A DNA stretch of 64,000 bases from Algoriphagus lacus (GCF_003583985.1 NZ_QXML01000001.1:891801-955800); one strand, 5' to 3'. Shown: positions 30,230-39,622, numbered from the stretch's first letter. Notes: a model not told the origin generated them from the sequence alone. Made by a program: numbers and translations.

Positions 30230-30940
30230 ATGAAGTCCTTATTCAAAATTTTTACATGGCTGATGCTCATAGCACCGTTAGCGGCGGGTGCGCAGCAGGT
30301 TCGTGTATTGAGTGAGGCAGTAGATTTTTCAGGTGATATTGGTTCTTCTCAGCGAAAGACCATCATTCTCCAAAATGAATCCAATCAGTCCAAGACTTAT
30401 TTTCTAAAGAATGTCCGAGGAAGTATAGGGTCTTCCCAAAAGGTAAAGATTTGCCTCAACGATCAATGTTTCGATCCAAAAAGAGACTTGGCGAAAATTT
30501 CCTTGAAGTTAGGACCAGGTGAGGTTTTCACTGATTTGTATTTAGAGTTTGAAATGGGTATTGCTGAGACCAGAGGCAGTTTTGATTTGTTTTTTGTAAA
30601 TGCGGAAAATATTCGTGAAAACTTCATCGTTGAAGCAAGGTATCAAGTATCAGCCGGAGCAGGAACCGATTTCACTCACAAAGACATCAAATTGAGTGAA
30701 ATTTATCCCAATCCCAGCAACCGAATTGCTCAATTGGATTATGAATTGGTGAATCCAAAAGCAAAAGCAAAGATTACGATCAACAGCTTTATTGGAAACC
30801 CAATCGCAGAATTTGAGCTGGATCCTGAGCGAAACTCACTGGTAATCAATGTCACGGATTTCCAACCAGGCGTGTACTTCTACACCCTATTCGTAGACAA
30901 CAAGAATGTGGTGACCAAGAAACTACAAGTCAAAAAGTAG
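30230..30940 (+). CDS. Secreted protein with a type A T9SS sorting domain
   Basis: 236 residues: signal peptide (FTWLMLIAPLAAGAQ, about 1-22), a beta-rich domain of about 125 residues with two Cys in KICLNDQCFD, and a C-terminal domain starting LSEIYPNPSNRIAQLDYEL and ending GVYFYTLFVDNKNVVTKKLQ. The YPNP start and the terminal lysines are hallmarks of the Por-secretion sorting domain that directs passage through the type IX secretion system and attachment to the surface. The cargo function is unknown. Confidence 0.88.
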   Translation: MKSLFKIFTWLMLIAPLAAGAQQVRVLSEAVDFSGDIGSSQRKTIILQNESNQSKTYFLKNVRGSIGSSQKVKICLNDQCFDPKRDLAKISLKLGPGEVFTDLYLEFEMGIAETRGSFDLFFVNAENIRENFIVEARYQVSAGAGTDFTHKDIKLSEIYPNPSNRIAQLDYELVNPKAKAKITINSFIGNPIAEFELDPERNSLVINVTDFQPGVYFYTLFVDNKNVVTKKLQVKK

Positions 30941-30963
30941 TAATCCCTGTTGTAATTCAGCCG

Positions 30964-30994
30964 TTTGAATCCGAAAAATTTACCCGTATATTTG
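30964..30994 (+). promoter_or_regulatory. Near-consensus promoter of bamD
   Basis: TTTG (30964-30967), exactly 19 bases, then TATATTTG (30987-30994). This is the best textbook Bacteroidota promoter outside the rRNA leader. Transcription would start within a few bases of the ATG at 31006. Confidence 0.8.
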
Positions 30995-31005
30995 CGGTCT
31001 TGAAA

Positions 31006-31911
31006 ATGAGCATGCAGTCAAAATCCCTTCTTTTTCTTTCAATTCTAATTGTATTGGCTTCCTGTGGCCCCTTTGCCAAACTGGAAAAAAGTACCAACTG
31101 GGAGGAATTGTATAACGGCGCAAACAAGTACTATCAGGAAGGAGAGTATGGAAAAGCTATCATTCTCTATGAGAAAGTCCTACCTGTTATAAAAGGTTCT
31201 GAGAAAGCCGAAATGGCGGAGTACAATTACGCCAACTGTCATTTCAAGACCAAGCGATACATCGAGGCAGCTGGATATTTCAATACCTTTTACCGCACGT
31301 TTAACCGAAGTCCATTAGCGGAGGAAGCGCTGTTTATGCATGCTTATTCACTCTATCTTGATGCTCCGGATTACAATCTGGATCAGCAAAGTAGTCAGGA
31401 AGCTGTTGCTGCTATCCAGCAGTTTGTGACAAGATTTCCTGCATCTGCCAGCTATGAGCGAGCGATGGAGATGTTAAGCGATTTGGAAAGTAGATTTGAG
31501 GAGAAGGCATACAGTGAATCCCAGATGTACTACCGATTGAAAGACGGATTGTTTCCAGGGGATTTTTACAGAGCTTGTATCATCAATTTCCAAAATTTCG
31601 CCAAGGATTATCCAGAAAGTAAGCATAACGAAGAGCTTGCTTACAAATTGGTTGAGGTCGGATTCGGCTATGCTAGAAATTCTGCCTTCGACAAAAAAGA
31701 AGAACGCCTCAATGATGCCATCAGATTTGCCAGTAATTTTTACAGAAAATACCCAAGCAGCGGATACATGGCTGAGGTGCAAGAATTTGAAAAAGAGACT
31801 AAAGAAGAGCTTGATGCTCATCTCAAGTTGAAAAAACAATATGCGGATGAGGCCGCCGCAGCCGAAGCTAAGGTAGTCTCAGAGTCAAAGATTAACGAGA
31901 AAGATAATTAA
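31006..31911 (+). CDS. bamD: Outer-membrane assembly lipoprotein BamD
   Basis: 301 residues from ATG 31006; an upstream TTG at 31000 falls at the expected transcription start. Lipobox IVLASC with Cys 20. The body is made of TPR-like helical repeats (NWEELYNGANKYYQEGEYGK, AEYNYANCHFKTKRYIEAA). BamD is the essential lipoprotein of the BAM complex that inserts beta-barrels into the outer membrane. It leads a likely operon with the omega-like subunit, coaBC, DUF4835 and recN, a gene order common in Bacteroidota. Confidence 0.92.
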   Translation: MSMQSKSLLFLSILIVLASCGPFAKLEKSTNWEELYNGANKYYQEGEYGKAIILYEKVLPVIKGSEKAEMAEYNYANCHFKTKRYIEAAGYFNTFYRTFNRSPLAEEALFMHAYSLYLDAPDYNLDQQSSQEAVAAIQQFVTRFPASASYERAMEMLSDLESRFEEKAYSESQMYYRLKDGLFPGDFYRACIINFQNFAKDYPESKHNEELAYKLVEVGFGYARNSAFDKKEERLNDAIRFASNFYRKYPSSGYMAEVQEFEKETKEELDAHLKLKKQYADEAAAAEAKVVSESKINEKDN

Positions 31912-31937
31912 TCAAGAAAATTCAAAATCAATATAAT

Positions 31938-32252
31938 ATGGCTATCAACCCATCCATCGTCACCCGTGATTTGGACAAAATTGCTGACAAGACTGGCAAC
32001 ATTTATGAATCACTTCATATCGTGGGTCAGCGTGCAAAGCAAATTTCCACCAACCTGAAGGAAGAATTGAATACCAAACTTTCCGAATTTGCTTCTACAG
32101 TGGATAATTTGGAGGAGGTTTTTGAGAACAAGGAGCAGATCGAAATCTCCAAGTTTTATGAGCGTATGCCAAAGCCTTCTACCATTGCAATGGAAGAATT
32201 TATTGAGGACAAGATTTATCATAGATTTCCTGATCAGGAGGGAGCCGAATAA
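31938..32252 (+). CDS. rpoZ: RNA polymerase omega-like (Rpb6-type) subunit
   Basis: 104 residues. MAINPSIVTRDLDKIADKTG followed by ESLHIVGQRAKQISTNLKEE matches the Bacteroidota version of omega, annotated as RpoZ or Rpb6-like, which helps fold and stabilise the beta' subunit. It sits between bamD (26 bases upstream) and coaBC (5 bases downstream), the position typical of this phylum. Sequence is too far from enteric omega for alignment by eye, so the call relies partly on context. Confidence 0.85.
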   Translation: MAINPSIVTRDLDKIADKTGNIYESLHIVGQRAKQISTNLKEELNTKLSEFASTVDNLEEVFENKEQIEISKFYERMPKPSTIAMEEFIEDKIYHRFPDQEGAE

Positions 32253-32257
32253 TTCCC

Positions 32258-33466
32258 ATGAACCTGCAGGGTAAGCGAATTCTACTCGGGGTGACAGGCA
32301 GTATTGCTGCTTACAAGTCTGCCCATTTGACCCGCTTACTCATCAAGTCCGGAGCTGAAGTGCAAATCATCATGAGCACTTCAGCTCTTGATTTTATTAC
32401 CCCCCTTACTTTAGCCACGCTTTCCAAACGGGCCGTTTTGTCTGAATTTTCGGATAAAAATTCCGGTGAATGGAATAATCACGTGGAGCTGGGTCTTTGG
32501 GCCGACATTTTTATTATCGCTCCCCTTAGTGCAAATACCTTGGCAAAGTTGGCCAACGGAATTTGTGACAATCTTCTCTCTGCTACCTACTTGTCTGCTC
32601 GATGTCCGGTCATGCTTGCTCCTGCAATGGATTTGGATATGTATCAACACCTTTCTGTTAGGGAAAACCTTCGGAAGGTTCAGTCCTTTGGCAACATTCT
32701 TCTGGATGCTGAAAGTGGGGAGTTGGCCAGCGGACTTTCAGGTCAGGGAAGGATGATGGAGCCCGAGCATATTTTAGCAAGAGTAGAAAAGTTCTTCAAT
32801 CAAAAATCCGATTTCAGAGGAAAAAAGGTCCTAATCACCATGGGGCCAACGCAGGAGGCAATCGATCCGGTTAGATTTATTAGTAATCACTCTTCTGGGA
32901 AAATGGGGTTGGCAATAGCCAAAGCTTTCAAAGGCAGAGGCGCAGAGGTTTTTCTGGTTTTAGGCCCGGTATTTCTCCAGATCAATCCTGGTGATTTTAG
33001 CATTACCGCTGTGAAATCAGCGGATGAAATGTATGAGGCCGCTAATAAGCTTCACCCCAAGATGGACATTTGTGTCTTTTCAGCGGCAGTGGCAGATTAT
33101 GCTCCAGCCCAGATAGCCCCCGAAAAGATCAAAAAGCAGGACTCTGAAATGTCCATTCTGTTAAAAAAGAATGTAGACATCGCTTTCGAACTCGGAAAAA
33201 GCAAAAGACCTGGACAAATCCATGTAGGATTTGCTTTGGAAACTGAGCGGGAGGAATTACATGCAAAAGCCAAATTGGATAAGAAAAACTTTGATTTGAT
33301 CGTTTTGAATTCAGCCAGGGAAGAAGGTGCCGGATTCCAACATGACACCAATCGGGTGAAAATATTCAGCCGGGATGGAAGGATGATAGACTCTGGGCTG
33401 GTTTCCAAAACTGAGGTTGGTGAATTGATTTTGGATGAGGTCAAAAAGACCCCAGTTTGGATTTGA
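32258..33466 (+). CDS. coaBC: Bifunctional CoaBC (phosphopantothenoylcysteine synthetase/decarboxylase)
   Basis: 402 residues. The CoaC half (1 to about 185) binds FMN and decarboxylates 4'-phosphopantothenoylcysteine; GVTGSIAAYKSAHLTRLL, NNHVELG with the catalytic His, and PAMDLDMY are visible. The CoaB half (about 190-400) couples phosphopantothenate with cysteine: ITMGPTQEAIDPVRFISN, SSGKMG and the PEKIKK lysine motif. In the CoaC flap the expected Cys of the ACGxxGxGRM type motif is Ser here (ASGLSGQGRM). The gene starts 5 bases after the omega-like gene. Confidence 0.95.
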   Translation: MNLQGKRILLGVTGSIAAYKSAHLTRLLIKSGAEVQIIMSTSALDFITPLTLATLSKRAVLSEFSDKNSGEWNNHVELGLWADIFIIAPLSANTLAKLANGICDNLLSATYLSARCPVMLAPAMDLDMYQHLSVRENLRKVQSFGNILLDAESGELASGLSGQGRMMEPEHILARVEKFFNQKSDFRGKKVLITMGPTQEAIDPVRFISNHSSGKMGLAIAKAFKGRGAEVFLVLGPVFLQINPGDFSITAVKSADEMYEAANKLHPKMDICVFSAAVADYAPAQIAPEKIKKQDSEMSILLKKNVDIAFELGKSKRPGQIHVGFALETEREELHAKAKLDKKNFDLIVLNSAREEGAGFQHDTNRVKIFSRDGRMIDSGLVSKTEVGELILDEVKKTPVWI

Positions 33467-33494
33467 TCGGTGGAATTTTACCTATTTTAGACAC

Positions 33495-34397
33495 ATGACA
33501 AAGTTCCGACTTCTTTTAGTCCTGTATTTTTTTGCTCAAGCCATTCAGGCCCAGGAGTTGAATTTCACTGTTATTATCAACAGTGATCGCTCCAGAATCC
33601 AGAATACGGATATTTTTAATCAGATGAAGACCAACTTTGAGCAGTTTCTCAACGGTCGGTCTTGGACAGATGATGAATACCGTCCTGAGGAGCGAATAAA
33701 AGGAAACCTGCTCATTACCATAAATGAGGTTCCACAGATCGGTGTGTACAATGCTACGGTGCAGGTTCAGGTAGTTAGGCCTGTTTATGGTACGAATTAC
33801 GAGTCCCTGATTTTCAATTATGCCGATCGAAATTGGACCTTTGAATACTTGGAATCCCAACCATTGGAGTTCAATCGATTTACATTTTTGAACAACATCA
33901 GTTCCTTGCTGGCATTTTATGCCCATATCGCCTTGGGGATAGACTACGATACTTTTTCGAGTCGGGGAGGCAATCCATTTTTTGAAGTGGCCAATGACAT
34001 CGTCAACAATGCCCAACAATCCGGCCGACCAGGTTGGGTTCAGAGTCAGTCCGACCGAAGAAGCCGCTATTGGTTGATCAACGACATCTACGTCTCTACC
34101 ATCTATTCTTCGATCCGAGATGCCTATTATCTGTATCATCGGCAGGGAATGGACATGATCCAAATCGATCCTGAAAAAGCCTATCAGAACATTCTGGAAG
34201 CGATCAGACTGGTGGCAGAGGCCAACAAATTACAGCCCAATGGAATTTACACCATTACCTTTGTGGACGCTAAATCAGATGAAATCTCCCAAATTCTCAA
34301 AGCGGCCCCTTTTGAAATTCGGGACGAGGCTGTTAAACTACTTTTGGAAGTTGATCCAAATAACGCCAGAAAGTACAATGAGCTTCTGAGAAGCTAA
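33495..34397 (+). CDS. DUF4835 family exported protein
   Basis: 300 residues from ATG 33495, chosen so that the signal peptide FRLLLVLYFFAQAIQAQ is at the N-terminus. The body begins ELNFTVIINSDRSRIQNTDI and ends LEVDPNNARKYNELLRS. This matches DUF4835, a Bacteroidota-specific family found between coaBC and recN. Its role is unknown; the conserved place suggests an envelope function. Confidence 0.85.
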   Translation: MTKFRLLLVLYFFAQAIQAQELNFTVIINSDRSRIQNTDIFNQMKTNFEQFLNGRSWTDDEYRPEERIKGNLLITINEVPQIGVYNATVQVQVVRPVYGTNYESLIFNYADRNWTFEYLESQPLEFNRFTFLNNISSLLAFYAHIALGIDYDTFSSRGGNPFFEVANDIVNNAQQSGRPGWVQSQSDRRSRYWLINDIYVSTIYSSIRDAYYLYHRQGMDMIQIDPEKAYQNILEAIRLVAEANKLQPNGIYTITFVDAKSDEISQILKAAPFEIRDEAVKLLLEVDPNNARKYNELLRS

Positions 34398-34409
34398 GTT
34401 GGTTTTTTT

Positions 34410-34417
34410 TAGCTTTG
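34410..34417 (+). promoter_or_regulatory. Possible promoter -7 element before recN
   Basis: TAGCTTTG matches TAnnTTTG and lies 19 bases before the recN ATG, in the 39-base gap after DUF4835. No clear -33 element; it may allow recN transcription independent of the upstream genes. Confidence 0.45.
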
Positions 34418-34436
34418 CCTAAAGGTTTTCCAGTCC

Positions 34437-36089
34437 ATGCTCAAATCGCTTAGCATTTCCAATTACGCCTTAATTGATCAATTGTACCTTCAGCCCAGCA
34501 AAGGGCTGAGCATGATTACCGGTGAAACCGGAGCGGGAAAATCCATCATGTTGGGGGCAGTTGGGTTGTTGCTTGGCAATCGATCCGATACCAAAGTTCT
34601 CCTTCACGAAGACCGTAAATGTGTCGTCGAGGGTGTTTTTGAAATCGGCGAATACGGGCTTCGAGATTTTTTTGAACAGGAAGAGCTTGACTATGAAGAT
34701 ACCTGCATCATTCGCAGAGAGATCAGTCCAGGTGGAAAATCCCGGTCCTTTGTCAACGATACGCCAGTCTTGCTGGATTCTTTGAAAGTGCTCGGGGCCA
34801 AACTCATGGATGTGCATTCCCAGCACGACACACTTCAGTTGGGTGAAGGGAGCTATCAACTTGCTTTGGTGGATGCTTTTGCTCAGACTAAGGATGAGAG
34901 GGGATTTTTTCTGAAGTGCTTTAAATCTTATCGGACGGCGAAAATCAAATTCGAAGAACTCAAGCAAAAAGCCTTGGAGCTGCAAAAGGAAGCAGATTTC
35001 AATCAATTTCAATTGGACGAACTAAGCGCCTTGTCATTGATGCCAGGTGAGCAGAGCGAATTGGAATCCACTCAGGAAGTGCTCGAAAATGCGGAGGAGA
35101 TCAAACTTAAGATCAATGAAATGTTGGCCCTCTTTCAGGAAGAGCAGTTTGGAGTGATCCAGGGAATGGGACAAATCCTGCACGGGATGCAAAGTCTGGA
35201 GCGCTTGGCTCATAAATTTTCAGAGTTGAAAGAACGGTTTCAAAGTGTTTTCATTGAAGTCAAAGATCTTGTAGAGACCCTGGGGGATGAAGAGAGTAAA
35301 GTGGAAATCGACTTCGGAAAATTGGACCAAATCCGAGAGCGGTTGAGCAGGATCTATCAGCTACAGAAAAAACATGGAGTTGCCACCGTGGAGGACCTGA
35401 TGAATATTGAGAGCGATCTTGCAGATAAGGTTTTTCAGTTTCAAAATCTGGATGAGAGTTTATCCACTGCTGAAAAAGAGTTGAAAGAGAATCAGGAAGC
35501 AATGATAAAAGCAGGAGCGTTACTCACTAAAAAACGAGTATCCTGTTTCCCATCTTTTGAGAAAGAACTTCAGGGATTGCTTTCAGGCCTTGGAATGGAA
35601 AATGCCCGGATCCAACTGGAGCATAAGCTTATTTCACCAATTGCCTCAGGATTGGATGAGGTAGAATTACTTTTTTCTGCAAATAAAGGAGGAATACCTC
35701 AGCCATTGAAGAAAGTGGCATCCGGGGGTGAGTTTTCTCGATTGCTCTTTGCCATCAAATACTTGATGGCGGATAAAATGGCACTTCCGACCTTGATTTT
35801 TGATGAAATCGATACGGGGATTTCAGGAGAGGTAGCATTGCAAATGGTCCGAATGATGAAGGAAATTGCTTCCCGTCATCAGGTGATTTGTATCACCCAT
35901 TTGCCACAAGTTGCGGCCAAAGGGGAGCTTCATTTCTTTGTGTTCAAGGACAATTCTTCCGACAAAACTGTCAGTAAAATCAAGCTTTTGAGCCATGAGG
36001 AGCGGATTTCTGAACTTGCCAAAATGATTGCAGGAGCCAATCCGTCTGCTTCAGCAGTGGAGAGTGCGAGGGAGCTGCTGTTGAATTGA
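34437..36089 (+). CDS. recN: DNA repair protein RecN
   Basis: 550 residues. An SMC-like ATPase in double-strand-break repair. Walker A GETGAGKSIM is near residue 30, two long coiled-coil arms occupy about 150-360, and the C-terminal head has the signature KVASGGEFSRLL and Walker B LIFDEIDTGISGEVA, with the terminal ITHLPQVAA motif. Length and domain order are those of the family. It has its own -7-like element. Confidence 0.96.
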   Translation: MLKSLSISNYALIDQLYLQPSKGLSMITGETGAGKSIMLGAVGLLLGNRSDTKVLLHEDRKCVVEGVFEIGEYGLRDFFEQEELDYEDTCIIRREISPGGKSRSFVNDTPVLLDSLKVLGAKLMDVHSQHDTLQLGEGSYQLALVDAFAQTKDERGFFLKCFKSYRTAKIKFEELKQKALELQKEADFNQFQLDELSALSLMPGEQSELESTQEVLENAEEIKLKINEMLALFQEEQFGVIQGMGQILHGMQSLERLAHKFSELKERFQSVFIEVKDLVETLGDEESKVEIDFGKLDQIRERLSRIYQLQKKHGVATVEDLMNIESDLADKVFQFQNLDESLSTAEKELKENQEAMIKAGALLTKKRVSCFPSFEKELQGLLSGLGMENARIQLEHKLISPIASGLDEVELLFSANKGGIPQPLKKVASGGEFSRLLFAIKYLMADKMALPTLIFDEIDTGISGEVALQMVRMMKEIASRHQVICITHLPQVAAKGELHFFVFKDNSSDKTVSKIKLLSHEERISELAKMIAGANPSASAVESARELLLN

Positions 36090-36152
36090 GAAGGGTAATC
36101 CCAAATTTTCCCTATTTTTACCCAAACTTTTGAAATCAATCCAAAAAGCTAT

Positions 36153-36968
36153 ATGCCAGAAAATTTGCTCAAAGGAAAAGTTGGGATCATCACAGGTGCA
36201 CTGGATGAAAACTCAATTGCCTGGAAAACTGCCCTGAAGGTTAAAGAACAAGGTGGACGATTTGTCCTCACCAATGCCCCGATCGCGATGAGAATGGGTG
36301 CAATCAAGGAACTTGCGGAAGAATGCAAAACCATAGTCATCCCTGCAGACGCCACCGTGGTGGAGGACATCGAGAAGCTTTATGCCGAAGCCAAGGAGTT
36401 TTTGGGTGCAGACTTTGATTTTCTGTTGCATTCCATTGGGATGTCTCCGAATATCCGTAAAGGCCGCAGCTATGGAGATTTGAATTACGAATGGGCGATG
36501 AAATCCTACGACGTATCAGCGATCTCTTTCCACAAAATGATGCACGTGGCTGAGAAGATGGATATCATGAAAGAGTGGGGTTCCATTGTTGGGCTTTCCT
36601 ATATTGCTGCTCAGCGAGTTTATCCATTCTACACCGATATGGCGGACGCCAAAGCTTTGCTTGAAAGCATCGCGAGAGGGTACGGCTACCGATTCGGTAA
36701 ATTGAAAAAAGTAAGAGTTAACACCATTTCCCAGTCCCCGACCAAAACTACAGCAGGTACAGGCATCGGTGGATTTGACTCCTTCTATAATTTTGCAGAA
36801 GCGCTATCCCCACTTGGAAATGCTTCTGCGGAAGCATGTGCCGATTACATCGTGACCATGTTCTCTGATTTTACCAAAATGGTGACCATGCAGAACTTAT
36901 TCCACGATGGAGGGTATTCCTTCACGGGGATTTCTGAAGATATCATGGAAAAATTTAAAGACTTATAA
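36153..36968 (+). CDS. fabI: Enoyl-[acyl-carrier-protein] reductase, FabI type
   Basis: 271 residues. It reduces the trans-2-enoyl-ACP in the last step of each fatty-acid elongation round. The nucleotide-binding motif is the FabI variant GALDENSIAW (around residue 15), and the catalytic set is Y150, Y160 and K167 in SYIAAQRVYPFYTDMADAK. It is a divergent FabI, as is usual in Bacteroidota. A terminator follows 18 bases after the stop. Confidence 0.93.
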   Translation: MPENLLKGKVGIITGALDENSIAWKTALKVKEQGGRFVLTNAPIAMRMGAIKELAEECKTIVIPADATVVEDIEKLYAEAKEFLGADFDFLLHSIGMSPNIRKGRSYGDLNYEWAMKSYDVSAISFHKMMHVAEKMDIMKEWGSIVGLSYIAAQRVYPFYTDMADAKALLESIARGYGYRFGKLKKVRVNTISQSPTKTTAGTGIGGFDSFYNFAEALSPLGNASAEACADYIVTMFSDFTKMVTMQNLFHDGGYSFTGISEDIMEKFKDL

Positions 36969-36986
36969 AGACCACCTTCCCAGCCC

Positions 36987-37019
36987 AAAAAGCCCGATTG
37001 ATTTCAATTGGGCTTTTTT
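36987..37019 (+). terminator. Rho-independent terminator after fabI
   Basis: Stem AAAAAGCCC / GGGCTTTTT with an inner GATTGATTTCAATT loop region, ending in a T run. It is 19 bases after the fabI stop. Confidence 0.85.
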
Positions 37020-37102
37020 ATTGGTCCAATCTCGTCCAAATCACATTTTTTTCTGACGCAATTTCTCCTAACTTATTGACCATAAAATAGCCACCAATCC
37101 AA

Positions 37103-38692
37103 ATGTTAAAACGAATTCTATTTTCGGCCGTACTGGTTTTCGCCACGGCCATACAGACATTCTCTCAGATTATGCCGGCCCCGGCGAGAGAAGAAGGTGA
37201 GGGGCCTTATACCAAATTGATTATCCGTGGAGTCACGCTGATCGATGGAACGGGCGCACCTCCTGTGGGTCCTGTGGACATTGTGGTTGAGAAAAACCGC
37301 ATCACCCAAATCCAAACCGTAGGCTACCCTGGACTTCCCATCAATGAGGAAAGACGTCCAAAAGCTGATGCAAACACCAAAGTGATGGATATGGAGGGAC
37401 ACTACCTCCTGCCAGGATTTATTGATAGTCATGGCCATATCGGTGGCACAGGACAGGGGACTCCTGCCGAATATGTCTATAAATTATGGATGGCACATGG
37501 CATCACCACCATCAAGGATCCTTCCGCCGGAAATGGAATTGATTGGGTTTTGGATCAGAAAAAGAAATCCTCTGCGAATGAAATAACTGCTCCGCGGATT
37601 TTCGCCTATACCTCTTTCGGCCAAGGAGCTACCACTCCCATCACAAACGCAGATCAAGCCAAAGCTTGGGTAAACGCCAACAAAGCCAAAGGTGCGGATG
37701 GAATTAAATTTTTTGGTGCGAAACCTGAAGTGATGGAAGCTGCCATTGCTGAGAATAAGCGGATCGGTCTTAGATCCATCATGCACCATCAACAACTGGA
37801 TGTGGCCCGATGGAATGTGCTCAACTCGGCCCGAGCAGGCTTGACCGCCATGGAACATTGGTATGGTTTGCCTGAAGCGCTTTTTGAGAATCGTACAATT
37901 CAGGATTTTCGTTTGGATTACAATTATCAAAATGAACAGCACCGATTTGCAGAGGCAGGTAAACTCTGGAAACAGGCTGCTGCTCCCTATTCAGAGCATT
38001 GGAATAAAGTGATGACCGAACTGCTTGAGTTGGATTTCACCTTAGATCCCACATTCAACATTTATGAAGCAAACCGCGATTTGATGCGGGCTAGAACTCA
38101 GGAATGGCATTCGGTCTACACGCTACCTTCCCTTTGGAAGTTTTATGCTCCAAGCCGTCAGTCTCACGGATCTTACTGGTTTGACTGGACCACTGAAGAA
38201 GAGGTTCAATGGAAAGAAAACTATCGGCTTTGGATGACATTCGTCAATGAGTACAAAAACCGTGGAGGACGCGTTACCACAGGTTCTGATTCAGGATTTA
38301 TCTACCAACTGTATGGATTTGCTTACATCCGCGAACTCGAGTTGTTGAGAGAAGCCGGATTTCATCCTTTGGAAGTGATCCGTTCTGCTACAATGTATGG
38401 GGCTGAGGCACTCGGTATGGATAAGGAAATCGGGACGGTCGAAGTAGGTAAACTCGCTGATTTTGTGATTGTGGAAGAAAACCCCCTTCAAAATCTTAAA
38501 GTCCTTTATGGTACAGGAACCATCCGAATCAATGAAAACAATGAGCCAATTCGAGTAGGAGGAGTGAAGTACACGGTGAAGGATGGAATTGTTTACGATG
38601 CCAAGCAACTCCTTCAGGATGTACGCACCATGGTAGATCAGCATAAGGCACGCGAAAATGCACGGATAACCCAGCCGGGATTGGATTGGTAA
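37103..38692 (+). CDS. Secreted amidohydrolase-family metallohydrolase
   Basis: 529 residues. Signal peptide (FSAVLVFATAIQTFSQ, about 1-22). The amidohydrolase barrel has H110 and H112 in FIDSHGHIGG, a possible bridging Lys in DGIKFFG, His in SIMHHQQLD and MEHW, and the last metal ligand Asp in TTGSDSG; the composite beta domain closes with VEVGKLADFVIVEENPL. Imidazolonepropionase-like members act on cyclic amides, peptides or esters. The substrate cannot be inferred. It is a single gene between two terminators. Confidence 0.88.
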   Translation: MLKRILFSAVLVFATAIQTFSQIMPAPAREEGEGPYTKLIIRGVTLIDGTGAPPVGPVDIVVEKNRITQIQTVGYPGLPINEERRPKADANTKVMDMEGHYLLPGFIDSHGHIGGTGQGTPAEYVYKLWMAHGITTIKDPSAGNGIDWVLDQKKKSSANEITAPRIFAYTSFGQGATTPITNADQAKAWVNANKAKGADGIKFFGAKPEVMEAAIAENKRIGLRSIMHHQQLDVARWNVLNSARAGLTAMEHWYGLPEALFENRTIQDFRLDYNYQNEQHRFAEAGKLWKQAAAPYSEHWNKVMTELLELDFTLDPTFNIYEANRDLMRARTQEWHSVYTLPSLWKFYAPSRQSHGSYWFDWTTEEEVQWKENYRLWMTFVNEYKNRGGRVTTGSDSGFIYQLYGFAYIRELELLREAGFHPLEVIRSATMYGAEALGMDKEIGTVEVGKLADFVIVEENPLQNLKVLYGTGTIRINENNEPIRVGGVKYTVKDGIVYDAKQLLQDVRTMVDQHKARENARITQPGLDW

Positions 38693-38726
38693 TTACTTAG
38701 ATTGAAATTTTAAAAGATTAATTGAG

Positions 38727-38758
38727 AATGGGGGTGAGATTGACTCACTCCCATTTTT
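38727..38758 (+). terminator. Rho-independent terminator after the amidohydrolase gene
   Basis: AATGGGGGTGAG and CTCACTCCCATT pair along 12 positions with one G-T wobble, followed by five T. Confidence 0.85.
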
Positions 38759-38799
38759 AATTTTTATATTCACTAGTCACCCATTAACCATTCATTTTT

Positions 38800-39600
38800 A
38801 TGCCCACTATTGAGGTCAACGGAATAAAGCTTTTCTATCAGGAAAAAGGAACTGGGAGAGAAACGATTGTTTTTTCCCATGGCTTACTATGGAGTCATTG
38901 GATGTTTCAGGCCCAGATAGATTTTCTTAGCAGGGACTATCGGGTCATCGCCTATGATCACCGAGGACAGGGACAAAGCGAGGTCAAAGGTCCTTTTGAT
39001 ATGGACACTGTGGCAGAAGATGCAGCTGCCTTGATTCAGAAGCTATGCAATGGGCCGGTTCATTTTGCAGGCCTTTCCATGGGTGGGTTTGTAGGAATCC
39101 GAATTGCTGCCCGTTACCCTCAGTTGGTCAAAAGCCTTATTCTGCTGGAGACTTCTGCAAATCCTGAACCCGTTGAAAACCTTCCCAAGTACAAGACGCT
39201 AAATGGCATTGTAAAATGGTTGGGGATTATTCCTCCGGTTGCCAACAAGGTCATGCACATCATGTTTGCCGAAAGTTGGTTGTCAGATCCTGCCAATTCC
39301 AGTCAGATGAAGTTTTGGAAGAAGGAACTTTCTTCCAACAAGAAAAGCATCACAGGTCCTGTAGAAGGAGTGATTTTCCGCAAGGGCGTTGAAGACGAAT
39401 TATCCAAAATAAGCTGTCCTACTCTGATTTTGGTCGGAGATGAGGACGTTGCCACCAAACCTGAGAAGGCAAAATACATTCAAATGGGAATTGCAGGAGC
39501 CAAGCTTCATATAATTGCAGGGGCAGGCCATAGTAGCTGTATAGAAAAGCCGGAGCTCGTCAATCAGTTGATCTCAGAATGGCTTGCGAGTAAAAGCTAA
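38800..39600 (+). CDS. Alpha/beta hydrolase
   Basis: 266 residues, no signal peptide, so cytoplasmic. Oxyanion hole FSHGLLW, nucleophile S93 in GLSMGG, acid Asp in LVGDEDVATKP, and catalytic His 244 in GAGHSSCIEKP. The family includes 3-oxoadipate enol-lactonases, esterases and other small-molecule hydrolases; the substrate is not evident. The stop codon lies in the stem of a terminator shared with the converging GH16 gene. Confidence 0.9.
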   Translation: MPTIEVNGIKLFYQEKGTGRETIVFSHGLLWSHWMFQAQIDFLSRDYRVIAYDHRGQGQSEVKGPFDMDTVAEDAAALIQKLCNGPVHFAGLSMGGFVGIRIAARYPQLVKSLILLETSANPEPVENLPKYKTLNGIVKWLGIIPPVANKVMHIMFAESWLSDPANSSQMKFWKKELSSNKKSITGPVEGVIFRKGVEDELSKISCPTLILVGDEDVATKPEKAKYIQMGIAGAKLHIIAGAGHSSCIEKPELVNQLISEWLASKS

Positions 39601-39622
39601 AAAAGCCCCGAAGGGCTTTTTT
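39599..39622. terminator. Bidirectional terminator containing both converging stop codons
   Basis: AAAAAAGCCC pairs with GGGCTTTTTT around a 4-base loop (CGAA on plus, TTCG on minus). T runs follow on both strands. The hydrolase stop ends at 39600 and the GH16 stop begins at 39623, so the hairpin touches both. Confidence 0.9.
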
